Of a stretch of DNA of 64,000 bases, positions 1 through 11,042 are shown piece after piece (position 1 is the stretch's first letter; each line of letters opens with the position of its first letter). The DNA is taken from contig CM077666.1 of the NCBI GenBank assembly GCA_039707655.1, forward strand, positions 391,549,886 to 391,613,885, read 5' to 3'. The DNA comes from Elymus sibiricus. Its lineage: Eukaryota > Streptophyta > Magnoliopsida > Poales > Poaceae. The notes beneath the pieces were generated by a model, which worked only from the letters and a program-made list of their open reading frames with translations, made no database searches and was not told where the DNA came from. The position numbers and the translations under genes were made by a program.

Positions 1-2484
1 GCAAGATTAATCATCTAGCAGCATTAATGATCATATCATAGTAGGATTATCTAGCATGATAACTATTGGAGTGAATACAGTAAGGTAAAGCATATCAAGT
101 GAATAATTCATACTCCGAATATTCTCACGATCCAAGTCCGATCCAAACTTTGCGGTCATCCAACCGCTCATCTCATAGGCATCGCATGGCTAGCAATCAT
201 ACCCCTGACATCATCTGACGTCCATGCATCTGTACTGCAAGTCTGACAAACCTTACCATTCTCTGATTCATTATTAACATCATATGGTTTGTTCCTCCAG
301 ACTCGACACAGACCAAATAGTTTGACCTAGTATGAACTGTGTCCCATGACCGAGGACGCGGCTATTCGAATAGACTTACACTCTGCAGAGGTTGCGCACT
401 TTACCCACACTATGGAGCTCCTGGCCTCGTACTCCCATTCGGGTGGACCGGTGCGGCTCCAACAGAACTTGTCTATTGCCTGGCACTCTTACGGTCCCAC
501 CGACGATCATACCCTCCCAGGGTCATGTCCTGGGTGGCCCCTGTGTCACTCCTGACACCTGCCACCGTCGTGGCCAAACAAAACTGTCCCAAACGGGGAC
601 GCCGGCAAATAACTCAACTGGTCTCACAAGGTTATCGTCGCCTACCGGGCCAGGGTAGCACGCACGCATAACCTTCCCTCTTTGGTGGTACCGACAAGAG
701 GCAAGACAATAGACCATGCTAGGGCCTTCCCATAAAGACAAGTGTGGCTGCACAGATGAGCTCGGTTCGGTGGCACTATGACTCGATCCAGCCGACGGCG
801 GAGGTTGTTGTCATTATATCATATTCTTAAACATTGCAATAACAATAGTAAAGCACGATGAAAACATAACAACCTATCTCCATATTGTCACATTCGAGTC
901 ACTAGTGCAATAATATGATGAGCATTAGCAGGTAATTGCAAATAGTAATACAAACTATCAGAAGTTTAATTATTTCTACACAGGCATGCTCATGAATTAA
1001 ACACGCAAGAATAACACAGAGCAATGCTTAAGGGCATATATCAGATGGTCGGCTTGCCTGGGGGTCGACAAATACTCCGGGAAGAAGTGCGATCACCTCG
1101 CGGAAAAATTCGCTGGAGAAGATTCCCTCTCGGAAAGGCTGGATATAGGGCAGGGGCAAAATGGGCATTTTCAGAAAGTGTAAACAATGTGAAAGTGATT
1201 TCATCATAACATGCTCGATGAACAGAGAAGGTGGGCTTTGGAATCACCTGAATCGGAGTCACGGTTGCAAAGTTACGGGCGTTCGTTCCTTAGGCAGAAA
1301 ACGATCAGAAAACTGTTCGTTTCTGTCCTTAACCGGCGAACGTCCACAACTTAAGGCTTTCGGCGGCGGCTGAAACGGAAAGCGCATTTCACTGAAATAC
1401 GCCTTCAGAGTAGAGAAAGTGCATTTTTTCCTAAAGCAGCGCCGGAGTGCGTCTTCTCCTTGTGAAAACGTATTCAACTGAATACGCCTCCACTTAAGTC
1501 GCTGGGCCCGGGCTCTCTCTCACTTACAGCGGGGCCCACCGGCAGGCCAGGGAGGCGTCATCTCCTTCCTCTCGCCCACGCTCGGCCGAGGCAGGGCCAT
1601 GCTCGACCGGCGATTGCTGGCGGCTCCGACCGTCCCCCGCGACGCTCAGCCTATGGATGAGCTCAGCAAGAGGAGCCGCACCCGATGGTGTAGGCCACGG
1701 ACGCCGGGGTGGACCTAGGCGAGCGGAAGCTTGGCCATGGCGGACGGCCGCGTCGGGTGGGGGTGGGTTCGGTGCTACGGCGCACTGTTGATCGAGGGGA
1801 AGAGATGGCAAGCTCCGCCGGAGTTCGGGGGTTCATTCGGTGGTGGTAGGAGAGCGAGAGGAGCTCCGGCTCGTCGCAATTTAGGCGGAGATCGAATCGG
1901 CCATGAAGACCAGAGGAGTGCAGGGAGAGCTCCTCGGCTTGGGCTTGGGGTTTAGGAGGGTTCCAGGGAGGGATAGGGTAGTGGGGTGAGCTCGGGAGGG
2001 CCGGGGAACGGCTATTTATTGCCCGGCGAGGAGAGGTGATAAGCTCGGCCGCCCGGTGAGCTGGCCGGAGTTTTGGAGGTTGTGGGCGACGTGGCTGGAG
2101 CCTTGCTGGTGTCGCGGTGTTGCCGACCTGACATGGTCCAGGCGGATGCGACGGCACGAGGAGGAAGAGGCCAGGGGAAGGCGATGGCGGCCATGACACA
2201 TACGCGTACTGCGGCGCTTGTCATCATCCGGCGAGGAAGAATCCAGCGAGGGGAAGGGGCTGGAGAGGGGCGCGTGGATGTCGCGAACCCACCAGACATG
2301 GCCGGACAAGCCGGGGCTGGCCAGAAGCTAGCAGATCGAGGCGACCAGACGCGGTCAGCGCGCAGAGCGCGCGTTTGGCCTTGTCCGCGGCGTGGTCACC
2401 ACGTCAACATGCGCCCTGGAGTTTTCTTGGATGCTACATCATGTCAAACGCGGTAGTCATTGATCATATAGATGGGATGTGACA
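1..2484 (-). mobile_element. LTR of an unidentified LTR retrotransposon, partial
   Basis: Read on the minus strand this stretch begins at 2484 with TGTCACATCCC, a typical plant LTR start, and runs off the left edge of the window. It has an LTR-like composition profile: a GC-rich block (about 1500-2440) followed on the minus strand by AT-rich sequence. No purine tract lies just outside the TG end at 2485, so this is more likely a 5' LTR or solo LTR than a 3' LTR. No coding potential is credible; the long open frames in the GC-rich block overlap on both strands. The family was not recognised. It could also be two fused repeats. Confidence 0.5.
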
Positions 2485-3675
2485 ATGGATGGACTAGGAC
2501 GGCTCTAGAGTGACCGAGGTGATCCAAAATAGTTTCTGGATAGAAACTTGGGCAGGAAGTTTTGGTCATACAAGTGTGCCAATGAGCTGGACAAGTTGTC
2601 ACAGGGACATGAGATAAGAAGGGGCACCTTCTGGAGAAATTTGAAGCAAATTGGACCAAGTTTGAGTGCACTTCCTTTACAATGCCAAATTTGGTCCAGA
2701 AACTTGACTTTGAAGCTGCACTCATCTGGCTTGATGAAATGAACTGAATTTTGGTGTAGGGTGATTATTTGTAAGTATGGAGGTACTGGAAAAATTTCAT
2801 ACCATTTGGACATGCCAAAGTGGTACTTCCTTCACAGTGCTCCCTGCTGGACAGAAACTTGAGAAAATTGCTGGGGGAGAATGGATAGCTGGATTGAACT
2901 TGTTTTTGGTTTGGATGAGTGATTTATCAATGTTAACCACCATGCAAAATTTCAGCTCAAATGGATCAAGGGTTCAAGCACTTCCTTTGCAAACTGGAAA
3001 TCTGGACAGAATTTGCAAATGGATGTTGTGCTCAAAATTTGAATTGTGGAGCTTGATATTTTCATGGAAATGGTGAATATATAGATAGGATAAGCTCCGC
3101 AAATTGTTTGGGATTTTTCCTGGCTACCAAAATGGTAGTTCCTTTGGAAAGTGCCCAAAGTGCAATATTGGCTTTAAATAGGAAAATGCAATTTCCCCTA
3201 TTTAATTATGGCCAATATTTTTATGGGAGCTCAATATGATCACAAAGAATGTCTCCACAAGTTTTCATGAACTTTGGAGATGGATAGATATTTTCCTGGA
3301 TTTAATTCCTTTAACTGGCATAAAAAGGAATTAATTTTAAATGAAAAATATTGCAAATGACTTGGCAATATTTTTGCATATCCAGGGTTTATAGATGTGG
3401 GATGATCACTGGCAAAACTTTGGGAGACAACAGATCAAAGGAAATTAGGGTTCCTTTGTAACGGAAGGAATTAGGGTTTTCCTTCCGGTAACTCGGAAGG
3501 TAGGGTTTGGATGGCAAAACCCTGAAATATATTTTGGGTGGCAAGGTTGGTCTGGAGAGAATCTCTAGTTGGATGGGAAAGGAAAGACTAAATGACCATC
3601 TTCATATACCCAAAGGCGAGAGAACATCCAATAACCCGCGAAGGAAAAATCGAGGAGCGAAAATCAGGATTTTAC
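2485..3675. other. AT-rich intergenic stretch without a gene
   Basis: About 1.2 kb of AT-rich DNA between the minus-strand LTR and Gypsy element A. The open frames are short and overlap on both strands. The phrases resemble Triticeae retrotransposon non-coding sequence, but no terminus, primer site or domain could be placed. Confidence 0.5.
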
Positions 3676-5015
3676 AGATATGTCTCCGTCGTATCTATAA
3701 TTTTTTATTGCTTGATGCCAATATTCTACAACTTTCATATACTTTTGGCAACATTTTATATTATTTTTGGGACTAACATATTGATCCAGTGCCCAGTGCC
3801 AGTTCCTGTTTGTTGCATGTTTTTTTGTTTCACAGAAAATCCATATCAAACGAAGTCCAAACGCGATAAAAATTTATGGAGATTTTTTTTGGAATATATG
3901 TGATTTTTGGGAAAACAAATCAACGCAAGAAGATGCTCGAGGGGCCCACAAGCTCGAGGGGCACGCCCCCTACCTTGGGCGTGCCAGGCAGGCTTGTGGC
4001 GCCCCTGTAAGGCGGTTGGGGCCCTTCTTCCGCCCTAACAAAGATAATATCCGGACAAAAATCTCCTCAAAATTTCAGCCCAATCGGAGTTACGGATCTC
4101 GGGGAATATAAGAAACGGTTTTCGTCCAGAAAATAGATGGGAACTAGAGAAGAAGACAGAGAGACAGTTCCAATCTCGAAGGGGCTCCTGCCCTCCGGGA
4201 GCCATGGTGGCCATGGACCAGAGGGGAAACTCTCCTCCCATCTAGGCGGGAGGCCAAGGAAGAAGAAGAAGGAGGGGGGCTCTCTCCCCCTCTCTCCCGG
4301 TGGCACCGGAGCGCCGCCGGGGCAACCATCGTGACGGCGATCTACACCAACAACTTCGCCACCGTCATCACCAACTCTCTCCCCCTCTATGCAGCGGTGT
4401 AACACCTCTTCTCCCCGCTGTAATCTCTACTTGAACATGGTGCTTTATGCCTGAAATGTCTCCATCATATCTATAATTTTTGATTGTTTCATGCCAATAT
4501 TCACAACTTTAACATACTTTTGGCAATATTTTAAATTATTTTTGGTACTAACATATTGATCCAGTGCCCAGTGCTAGTTTGTGTTTGTTGCCTGTTTTTT
4601 TGTTTCATAGAAAATCCATATCAAACAAAGTCCAAACGCGATAAAAATTTACGGAGATTTATTTTGGAATATATATGATTTTTGGGAAAAAGAATCAATG
4701 CGAGACGATGCTCGAGGGCCCACAAGCTCGAGGGGCCGCCCCCTACCCTGGGCGTGCCGGGCAGGCTTGTGGCGCCCCTGTAAGGCGGTTGGGGTACTTC
4801 TTCCGCCGCAAGAAAGATAATATCCGAATAAAAATCCCCACGAAATTTCAGTATAATCAGAGCTACGGATCTCCGGGAAGATAAGAAATGGTTTTCGTCT
4901 AGAAAACAGACAGGAACCAGAGAAGAAAACAGAGAGAGAGATCCAATCTCAGAGGGGCTCCTGCCCTCTGGGAGCCATGGCAGCCATGGAACAGAGGGGA
5001 AACTCTCCTCCCATC

Positions 5016-6369
5016 CGCGGCCGGTCCTGACACGTCAGGGGCCCTGGTGCAAGCTCGCATAGTGGGGCCTCTGTACATCAAAAAATTTAGAAGCAACTGC
5101 TTATATTTCAGCAGTTACGTAAAACACTTTCTTCTAACATTTTTTGATGCAAAGTCATTAATAATACTATCAACATTAATCTGGTCCAGTGGATCCTTCT
5201 CAATTCATATAGTAGCTAAACCGTTCAATCTCTCTTGTGACATTGTTGACCTCAAGTAATTTTTTAACAATTTTAATTTTGAAAAACTACGTTTGGCAGA
5301 AGTTACAGTCACAGGTATAGTAAATAAAATTCGATAAGCAATAGAGATGTTTGGAAAACAATCTATATTTATAACAAATTCAAATATGTTAATTGCACAC
5401 ATGGGATCATCTGGCAAGGTCATTTGTCATATTCTTAAGTCAGAGTAAAAATCATCCAAGTTAGCATCAGAAAAATCATTGGGTTGTTCTTCAAAAATTG
5501 CTATAGCTTGTTCGTGAGAAGTACTAGTAGAACTTGCACTTGTCTTCAAAAATTTGTGAATAGATCCCTTTTGGATTTCTAACTTTTCAGCTGCTAATTT
5601 TCTCTGTTGTCGCTTTTCATGCCCAGACATATGTTTTTTAGATGACATCTTAGCATAAAAATATAGAACACAAACAGTACATAAACTAGGGCATAAATAT
5701 GAAACAAGAGCACCTGGAGGATTATGGCTGGGTTGATTGGTTTTTGCTGTCTATTGTGATGTCACTTGTTGCCCCGACGAGATTGAGATGAATCCAAATC
5801 CACCAGAACCAGCCAGGAAACCTTCTTCAGACTCAAGTCCCCCTTTCTCTCTTTCAAATGGAAACCTTCCTCAGTCCCCTTTTCTCTCTCAAGACTCAAG
5901 TCTCAAGCCACCGGGAATGGGGATCATGGGAGGACCGGGGGAATTAGATCAAGGAGATAGGGAGAATTAGATCGAGCCAAATCGGATGGGGAGAAATGAA
6001 CAAACCTAGGAATATATAGAGGGGAATTTTACTGACCGTTGCAAATTTAGGAGGGGTATGTTAGAAATCAACGCCATAATCTTCTCCTCCATTAATTCTG
6101 GCCAAAGTCTCAACGGCTGGGCGGTGCGCCATGGTCGCCTGATTGGGCAAAGAACGGGAAACGAGGAGAGAGACAGAGAGTTGAGCGAAGACGGGAAGGC
6201 GAGGTGACCTGCGCTAGGAATGTTTTTTTAGCGAACACTATGCTCGGTGCCTCGGTCGTGCGCCCGCTCGGTCGCACCTTGGCCTATGTGTGCATACCTG
6301 GGCCGGGGCCCCGAGCAATCGGGGGCCCTGTGCGGCTGCACCGCATGCACATGCTCAAGGCTGGCGCTG
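5016..6369 (-). mobile_element. hAT DNA transposon, internally deleted
   Basis: The ends are imperfect inverted repeats: CGCGGCCGGTCCTGA on the left and CAGCGCCAGCCTTGA on the right (reverse complement). Each matches the common plant hAT end CAGGGCCGGCCCTGA at 12 of 15 positions. It is flanked by the exact 8-bp duplication ctcccatc (5008-5015 and 6370-6377), the hallmark length for hAT. The LTR sequence is continuous once the insert and one duplication are removed. Inside, on the minus strand, are the two ends of a hAT transposase gene with the middle missing. The 1,354-bp copy cannot encode a full transposase. Confidence 0.88.
5205..5648 (-). pseudogene. hAT transposase remnant (N-terminus joined to C-terminal dimerisation domain)
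   Basis: Two open stretches lie in the same minus-strand frame, separated by one stop codon at 5427-5429. The first (5648-5430) starts MSSKKHMSGHEKRQQRK, a basic N-terminus with no zinc finger left. The second (5423-5205) contains 'FTIPVTVTSAKRSFSKLKL' and 'RSTMSQERLNGLA', the conserved core of the hAT C-terminal dimerisation domain (Dimer_Tnp_hAT), which lets transposase subunits pair. The BED finger and the catalytic RNase H-fold region are gone, so an internal deletion has joined the start of the gene to its end. Complete plant transposases of this family have roughly 600-800 residues; about 145 remain. Strong for hAT, weaker for the exact subfamily. Confidence 0.82.
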
Positions 6370-7184
6370 CTCCCATCTAGGGGGGAGGCCAAGGAAGAAG
6401 AAGAAGTCGTCAACACCAACTCTCTCCCCCTCTATGCACCGGTGTAACACCTCTTCTCCCCACTATAATCTCTACTTGAACATGGTGCTTTATGCCACAT
6501 ATTATTATCCAATGATGTGTTGCCATCCTATGATGTTTGAGTAGATTCGTTTTGTCCTATGGGTTGATTGATGATCGTGATTGGTTTGAGTTGTATGTTT
6601 TATTTTGGTGTTGTCCTGTGGTGCCCTCCGTGTCGCGCAAGCGTGTGAGATTACCGTTGTAGGGTGTTGCAATACATTCATAATTCACTTATAGTGGGTT
6701 GCGTGAGTGACTGAAACACAAACCTGAGTAAGGGGGTTGTTGCGTATGGGAGTAAAGAGGACTTGTTACTTAATGCTATGGTTGGGTTTTACCTTAATGA
6801 TCTTTAGTAGTTGCGGATGCTTGCTAGAGTTCCAATCATAAGTGCATATGATCCAAGTACGGAACGTATGTTAGCTCATGCCTCTCCCTCATATAAAATT
6901 GCAATAATGATTACCGGTCTAGTTATCGATTGCCTAGGGACGAATCCTTCTCTTTGTGTTACAAAAAGCTCTCTACTAAAACTAACTTTTATTATCTTGC
7001 AAATTATTCCTAGTTTTATTCCCGCTAAGTACTTCTAGTTTTATTCTTGCAAAGTTATCCTTCCACCTACAAAGTAGTTTTATTCTTGTTATAGTTAAAG
7101 CGAACGTTAAGTGTGCGTAGAGTTGTATCGGTGGTCGATAGAACTTGAAGGGCATATTAATTCTACCTTTAGCGCCTCGTTGGG

Positions 7185-8750
7185 TGCTACTTGTAGCTTG
7201 CGTTGGTATTATCACCGAAGAAGAAGGGATGATGCAGCACAGCAGAGGTAAGTATTTCCCTCAGTTATGAAACCAAGGTTATCAATCCAGTAGGAGAACC
7301 ACGCAACACCTCGTTAGCAGTACCTGCACACAAACAACAAATCCTTGCACCCAACGCAAACGAGGGGTTGTCAATCCCTCGGCGGTCAATTGCAAGATTA
7401 AATTGTATGTGATAGATAGATAGATTGAAACAAAAATAAAAAATAAAATAAATAAAAGAAAATGGCAGCAATATTTTTTAGGATTTTAGTAATTTGATTT
7501 AGATAGACCCAGGGGCCATAGTTTTCACTAGAGGCTTCTCTCAAGAAAATAGCATACGGTGGGTAGACAAATTACTGTTGGGCAATTGATAGAAAATCAA
7601 ATAATCATGACAATATCCAAGGCAATGATCATGTATATAGGCATCACGTCCAAGATAAGTAGACCGACCCCTGCCTGCATCTACTACTATTACTCCACAC
7701 ATCGACCGCTATCCAGCATGCATCTACTGTATTAAGTCCATAAAAGAACGGAGTAATGCCTTAAGAACGATGACATGATGTAGACAAGATAAACTCACGT
7801 ATGAATAAACCCCATCTTTTTACCCTTATGAGCAATGATACATACGTGTCATGTTCCTTTCTGTCACTGGGATTGAGCACCGCAAGATCGAACCCACTAC
7901 AAAGCACCTCTTCCCATGGCAAGATAAATTAATCTAGTTGGCCAAACCAAATCAATAGATCGGAGAAGAAATACGAGGCTATAATAATCATGCATAAAAG
8001 AGATCAGAGAAGAATCGAATATATTCATGGATAATCTGATCATAAACTCACAATTCAGCGGATCCCAACAAACACACCGCAAAAAGTGATTACATCGGAT
8101 AGAACTCCAAGAACATCGAGGAGAACATTGTATTGAAGATCAAAAAGAGATAAGAAGCCATCTAGCTACTAACAATGGACCTGAAGGTCTGTGGTAAACT
8201 ACTCACGCATCATCGGAAGGGCAGCAAGGTTGATGTAGAGCCCCTCCGTGATCGATTCCCCGTCCGGCGGAGTACCGGAGAAGGCCTCCAGATGGGATCT
8301 CTCAAGAACAGAAACTTGCGGTGGCAGAAAAAGTATTTCGTGTACTCCCCTGAGGGTTTCTGATTTTTTTCTAAATTTATAGTGGTGGAATTAGGTCAAA
8401 CGGAGCTCTGTGGGCCCCATGAGGTACCAGGGCGCGCCTGCCCCCCAGGCGCACCCTGGTGCCTCGTGGGCACCCCCTGGGGCTTCTGGCCTCCTCCTGA
8501 AGCTTCTAGTGTTTATCTTGTCCAGAAAAAAAATCTCCAAAAAGTTTCGTGGCATTTGGACTTCGTTTGGTATTGATTTTCTATAAAACAAAAACAGGGC
8601 AGAAAACAGCAACTGGCACTGGGCACTAAGTTAATAGGTTAGTCCCCAAAAATGATATATAATTGCGGTAAATGTGTATAAAAACATCCAAGATTGATAA
8701 TATAACATCATGGAACAATAAAAAATTATAGATATGTTGGAGACGTATCA
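7185..8750 (-). mobile_element. Solo Gypsy LTR, minus strand, Sabrina/WHAM-type
   Basis: On the minus strand it starts TGATACGTCTCCAACATATC at 8750 and ends with CA at 7186-7185 ('...AAGTAGCA'), 1,566 bp. It is flanked by the perfect 5-bp duplication ttggg (7180-7184 and 8751-8755). It has no internal region and hence is a solo LTR. It sits 58 bp from the 3' end of the host solo LTR. Confidence 0.88.
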
Positions 8751-9578
8751 TTGGGTTCGACACTCTTATTTATCAAAATGCTACAATTGATCCCCTATAC
8801 TTGTGGGTTATCAATGCCACATATTATTATCCAATGATGTGTTGCCATCCTATGATGTTTGAGTAGATTCATATTGTCCTATGGGTTGATTGATGATCGT
8901 GATTGGTTTGAGTTGTATGTTTTATTTTGGTGTTATCCTTTGGTGCCCTCCGTGTCGCGCAAGCGTGTTGGATTACCGTTGTAGGGTGTTGCAATACATT
9001 CATGATTCGCTTATAGTGGGTGGCGAGAGTGACAGAAGCTTATACCCGAGTAAGGGGATTTTTGCGTATGGGAGTAAAGGGGACTTGTTACTTAATGCTA
9101 TGGTTGGGTTTACCTTAATGATTTCTAGTAGTTGTTGATCCTTGCTAGTGGTCCAATCATAAGTTCATATGATCCAAGTACGGAAAGTATGTTAGCTCAT
9201 GCCTCTCCCTCATATAAAATTGCAATAATGATTACCGATCTAGTTATCGATTGCCTAGGGACAAATCTTTCTCTTGTGTTACAAAAAGCTATCTACTAAA
9301 CATCTAACATTTTTTATCTTGCAAATTGCTCCTAGTTTTATTCAAACTAAATACTTCTAGTTTTATTCTTGCAAACCTATCCTATTACACCTATAAAGTA
9401 GTTTTATTCTTGTTCTAGGTAAAGCGAACATTAAGTGTGCGTAGAGTTGTATCGGCGGTCGATAGAACTTGAAGGGAATATTAATTCTACCTTTAGCTCC
9501 TCATTGGATTCGACACTCTTATTTGTCAAATAAGCTACAATTGATCCCCTACACTTGTGGATTATCAAGACCTTTTTC

Positions 9579-9596
9579 TGGCGCCGTTGCCGGGGA
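9579..9596 (+). other. Primer binding site (tRNA-Asp) of element A
   Basis: TGGCGCCGTTGCCGGGGA, 11 bases past the end of the 5' LTR, is complementary to the 3' end of plant tRNA-Asp(GTC) including its CCA tail. This is the primer for minus-strand DNA synthesis and is typical of Athila-lineage Gypsy elements. Confidence 0.85.
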
Positions 9597-9691
9597 GCAA
9601 TAGCGTGGGGTGAGTATTTTTGTGTGTGCTTGTTTGCTTTATCACTAAGTAGTTTTTATTTTCTATTCTAAGTTGTTTTATATCTTTAGTT

Positions 9692-11042
9692 ATGGATATG
9701 GAACATGAAATACCAAAAAAATTAGTTGTACTTGCTACTCATGGAGATGGGGAACCTCCTAAAACCCTCGATGCTTGTTATGTGGAGAACATTAAATACT
9801 ACATTCATAATCCTGATAAATCTCCATTCAACTTGATAATGAGAGATACTTTGGACCACCGAGAATACTTTAGGGATTATCGCTTGTCTCAAAAAGGGAA
9901 ACACTTATGGGATCAAATTAAAATGTTGCATTGGTATGCTTGGAATTCATGCTTAAGATATGATTATACTTGTTGCTCTAAGATGGAGGCTCCACACCTC
10001 CCCTTTCAATGTGAATTTAATGATAATGAAACCTTGTCTTCTTATGCTAATTGTATATATGATTACTATGATGTGGAACAAGTAGTAGAATTTGTTGCTT
10101 TTAAGGGTGCTTATGAAATTGAATCTTTGTTTGAAGAGTATGAAGATTGTGATGATGCTCTTTACAGATCTGAAAATTTTGCTATACTTAAATATTGCCA
10201 TGAGAATTATGAATATAATGCCTATATTGATGAATTTATTGAGAAAGTCTCCGCTGCCCAAGAAGAGACTAATATTTTACAGGCTCCTATGGAAAAAGAA
10301 ATTGATGAGACGGTGAGCTTATTAGATGAAAAAAATTGAGAAGGAGAGCGAAGAATAAAAGAAGGAAGAGCGTATTAGCTACCCATGCCCACCTTCTGAT
10401 GAGAGTAACCCTTAAACTCATACATTGTTTAATTTCCCTTCATGCTTACCGAAGGATGAATGCTATGATAATTGCTATGATCCCTTGGATTCGTTTGAAA
10501 TATCCCTTTTTGATGAAATTGATGCTTGCTATGCTTGTGGCCATGATACCAATATGAATGATGCTTATGGAGATGAACTTGCTATAGTTCCTTATTTTAA
10601 ACATGAAATTTTTGCTATTGCACCCACACATGATAGTCCTATTATCTTTTTGAATTCTCCCAACTACTCTATATCAGAGAAGTTTGCTCTTATTAAGGAT
10701 TATAATTATGGGTTGCGTTTTCCTACTACACATGATGATCTTGATGGATATAATATGCATGTGCTTGCTGCTCCTACTTGCAATTATTATGAGAGAGGAA
10801 CTACATCTCCGCCTCTCTATGTTTCCAATACGATAAAATTGCAAGAAACTGTTTATACTATGCATTGGCCCTTATTATGTGTGCATGAATTGTTGTTTTA
10901 TGACATGTCAATGCATAGTAAGAGAGTTATACTTCATCATTGCATGATATATGTTGATTTGTGCACACTACTAAATTATAAATCATTGTTAATTAAAATT
11001 GGCTTTGATATACCTTGGGATCTGGGTGGATCAATTACTTGA
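9692..11042 (+). pseudogene. Orphan ORF of Gypsy element A, no known domain
   Basis: The ORF starts ATG at 9692, 125 bases after the LTR, where gag would normally begin. The first open part (9692-10339) has 215 residues and starts MDMEHEIPKKLVVLATHGDG. The second (10425-11042) lies in another frame and starts MFNFPSCLPKDECYDNCYD. The stretch between reads on in a shifted frame with a stop, so the ancestor was one protein of about 450 residues. It is acidic and rich in Tyr, Cys, Asp and Glu, with local spacings such as YDYTCC, CIYDYYD, YEDCDD and CYDNCYD. It has no zinc knuckle, DTG/DSG protease triad, YxDD RT motif or integrase HHCC. I do not recognise a family. Its position suggests a protein private to these non-autonomous elements, and its codons have drifted by frameshift and stop. 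Confidence 0.6.

Larger units (their letters stand above)
4452..8813 (+). mobile_element. Solo Gypsy LTR nested in the LTR of element A
   Basis: A second LTR of the same family as element A, starting TGAAATGTCTCC at 4452 and ending GGTTATCA at 8813, flanked by the perfect 5-bp duplication atgcc. There is no internal region, so it is a solo LTR, the product of unequal recombination between two LTRs. It carries a hAT element (5016-6369) and a minus-strand solo LTR (7185-8750). Without them it measures 1,429 bp. It lacks a stretch of about 90 bp just after the hAT site that the other two LTR copies have, between 'aagaagaag' and 'gtcatcaccaac' type sequence. Confidence 0.88.
3676..9567 (+). repeat. 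5' LTR of Gypsy element A, split by an insertion
   Basis: The left part is 3676-4451 and the right part 8819-9567. The left part stops inside 'gctttatgcc' and the right part resumes 'acatattattatcc' as in the uninterrupted 3' LTR. The first base is mutated (AGATATGTC against TGATACATC in the 3' LTR). The interruption is a solo LTR of the same family with the 5-bp duplication atgcc at 4447-4451 and 8814-8818. Confidence 0.85.

Noticed and set aside
1663..2309. Several minus-strand and plus-strand open frames up to 178 codons
   Set aside because: They overlap each other on both strands in a GC-rich block of an LTR, have no recognisable domain and low-complexity Pro/Ser/Arg composition.
5737..5970. 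77-codon plus-strand open frame inside the hAT element
   Set aside because: It lies upstream of and antisense to the transposase start, is Pro/Ser-rich, and has no support as a gene.
9579..9596. tRNA-like sequence after LTRs (also at 34120 and 51961)
   Set aside because: These are primer binding sites complementary to tRNA 3' ends, not tRNA genes; no cloverleaf surrounds them.
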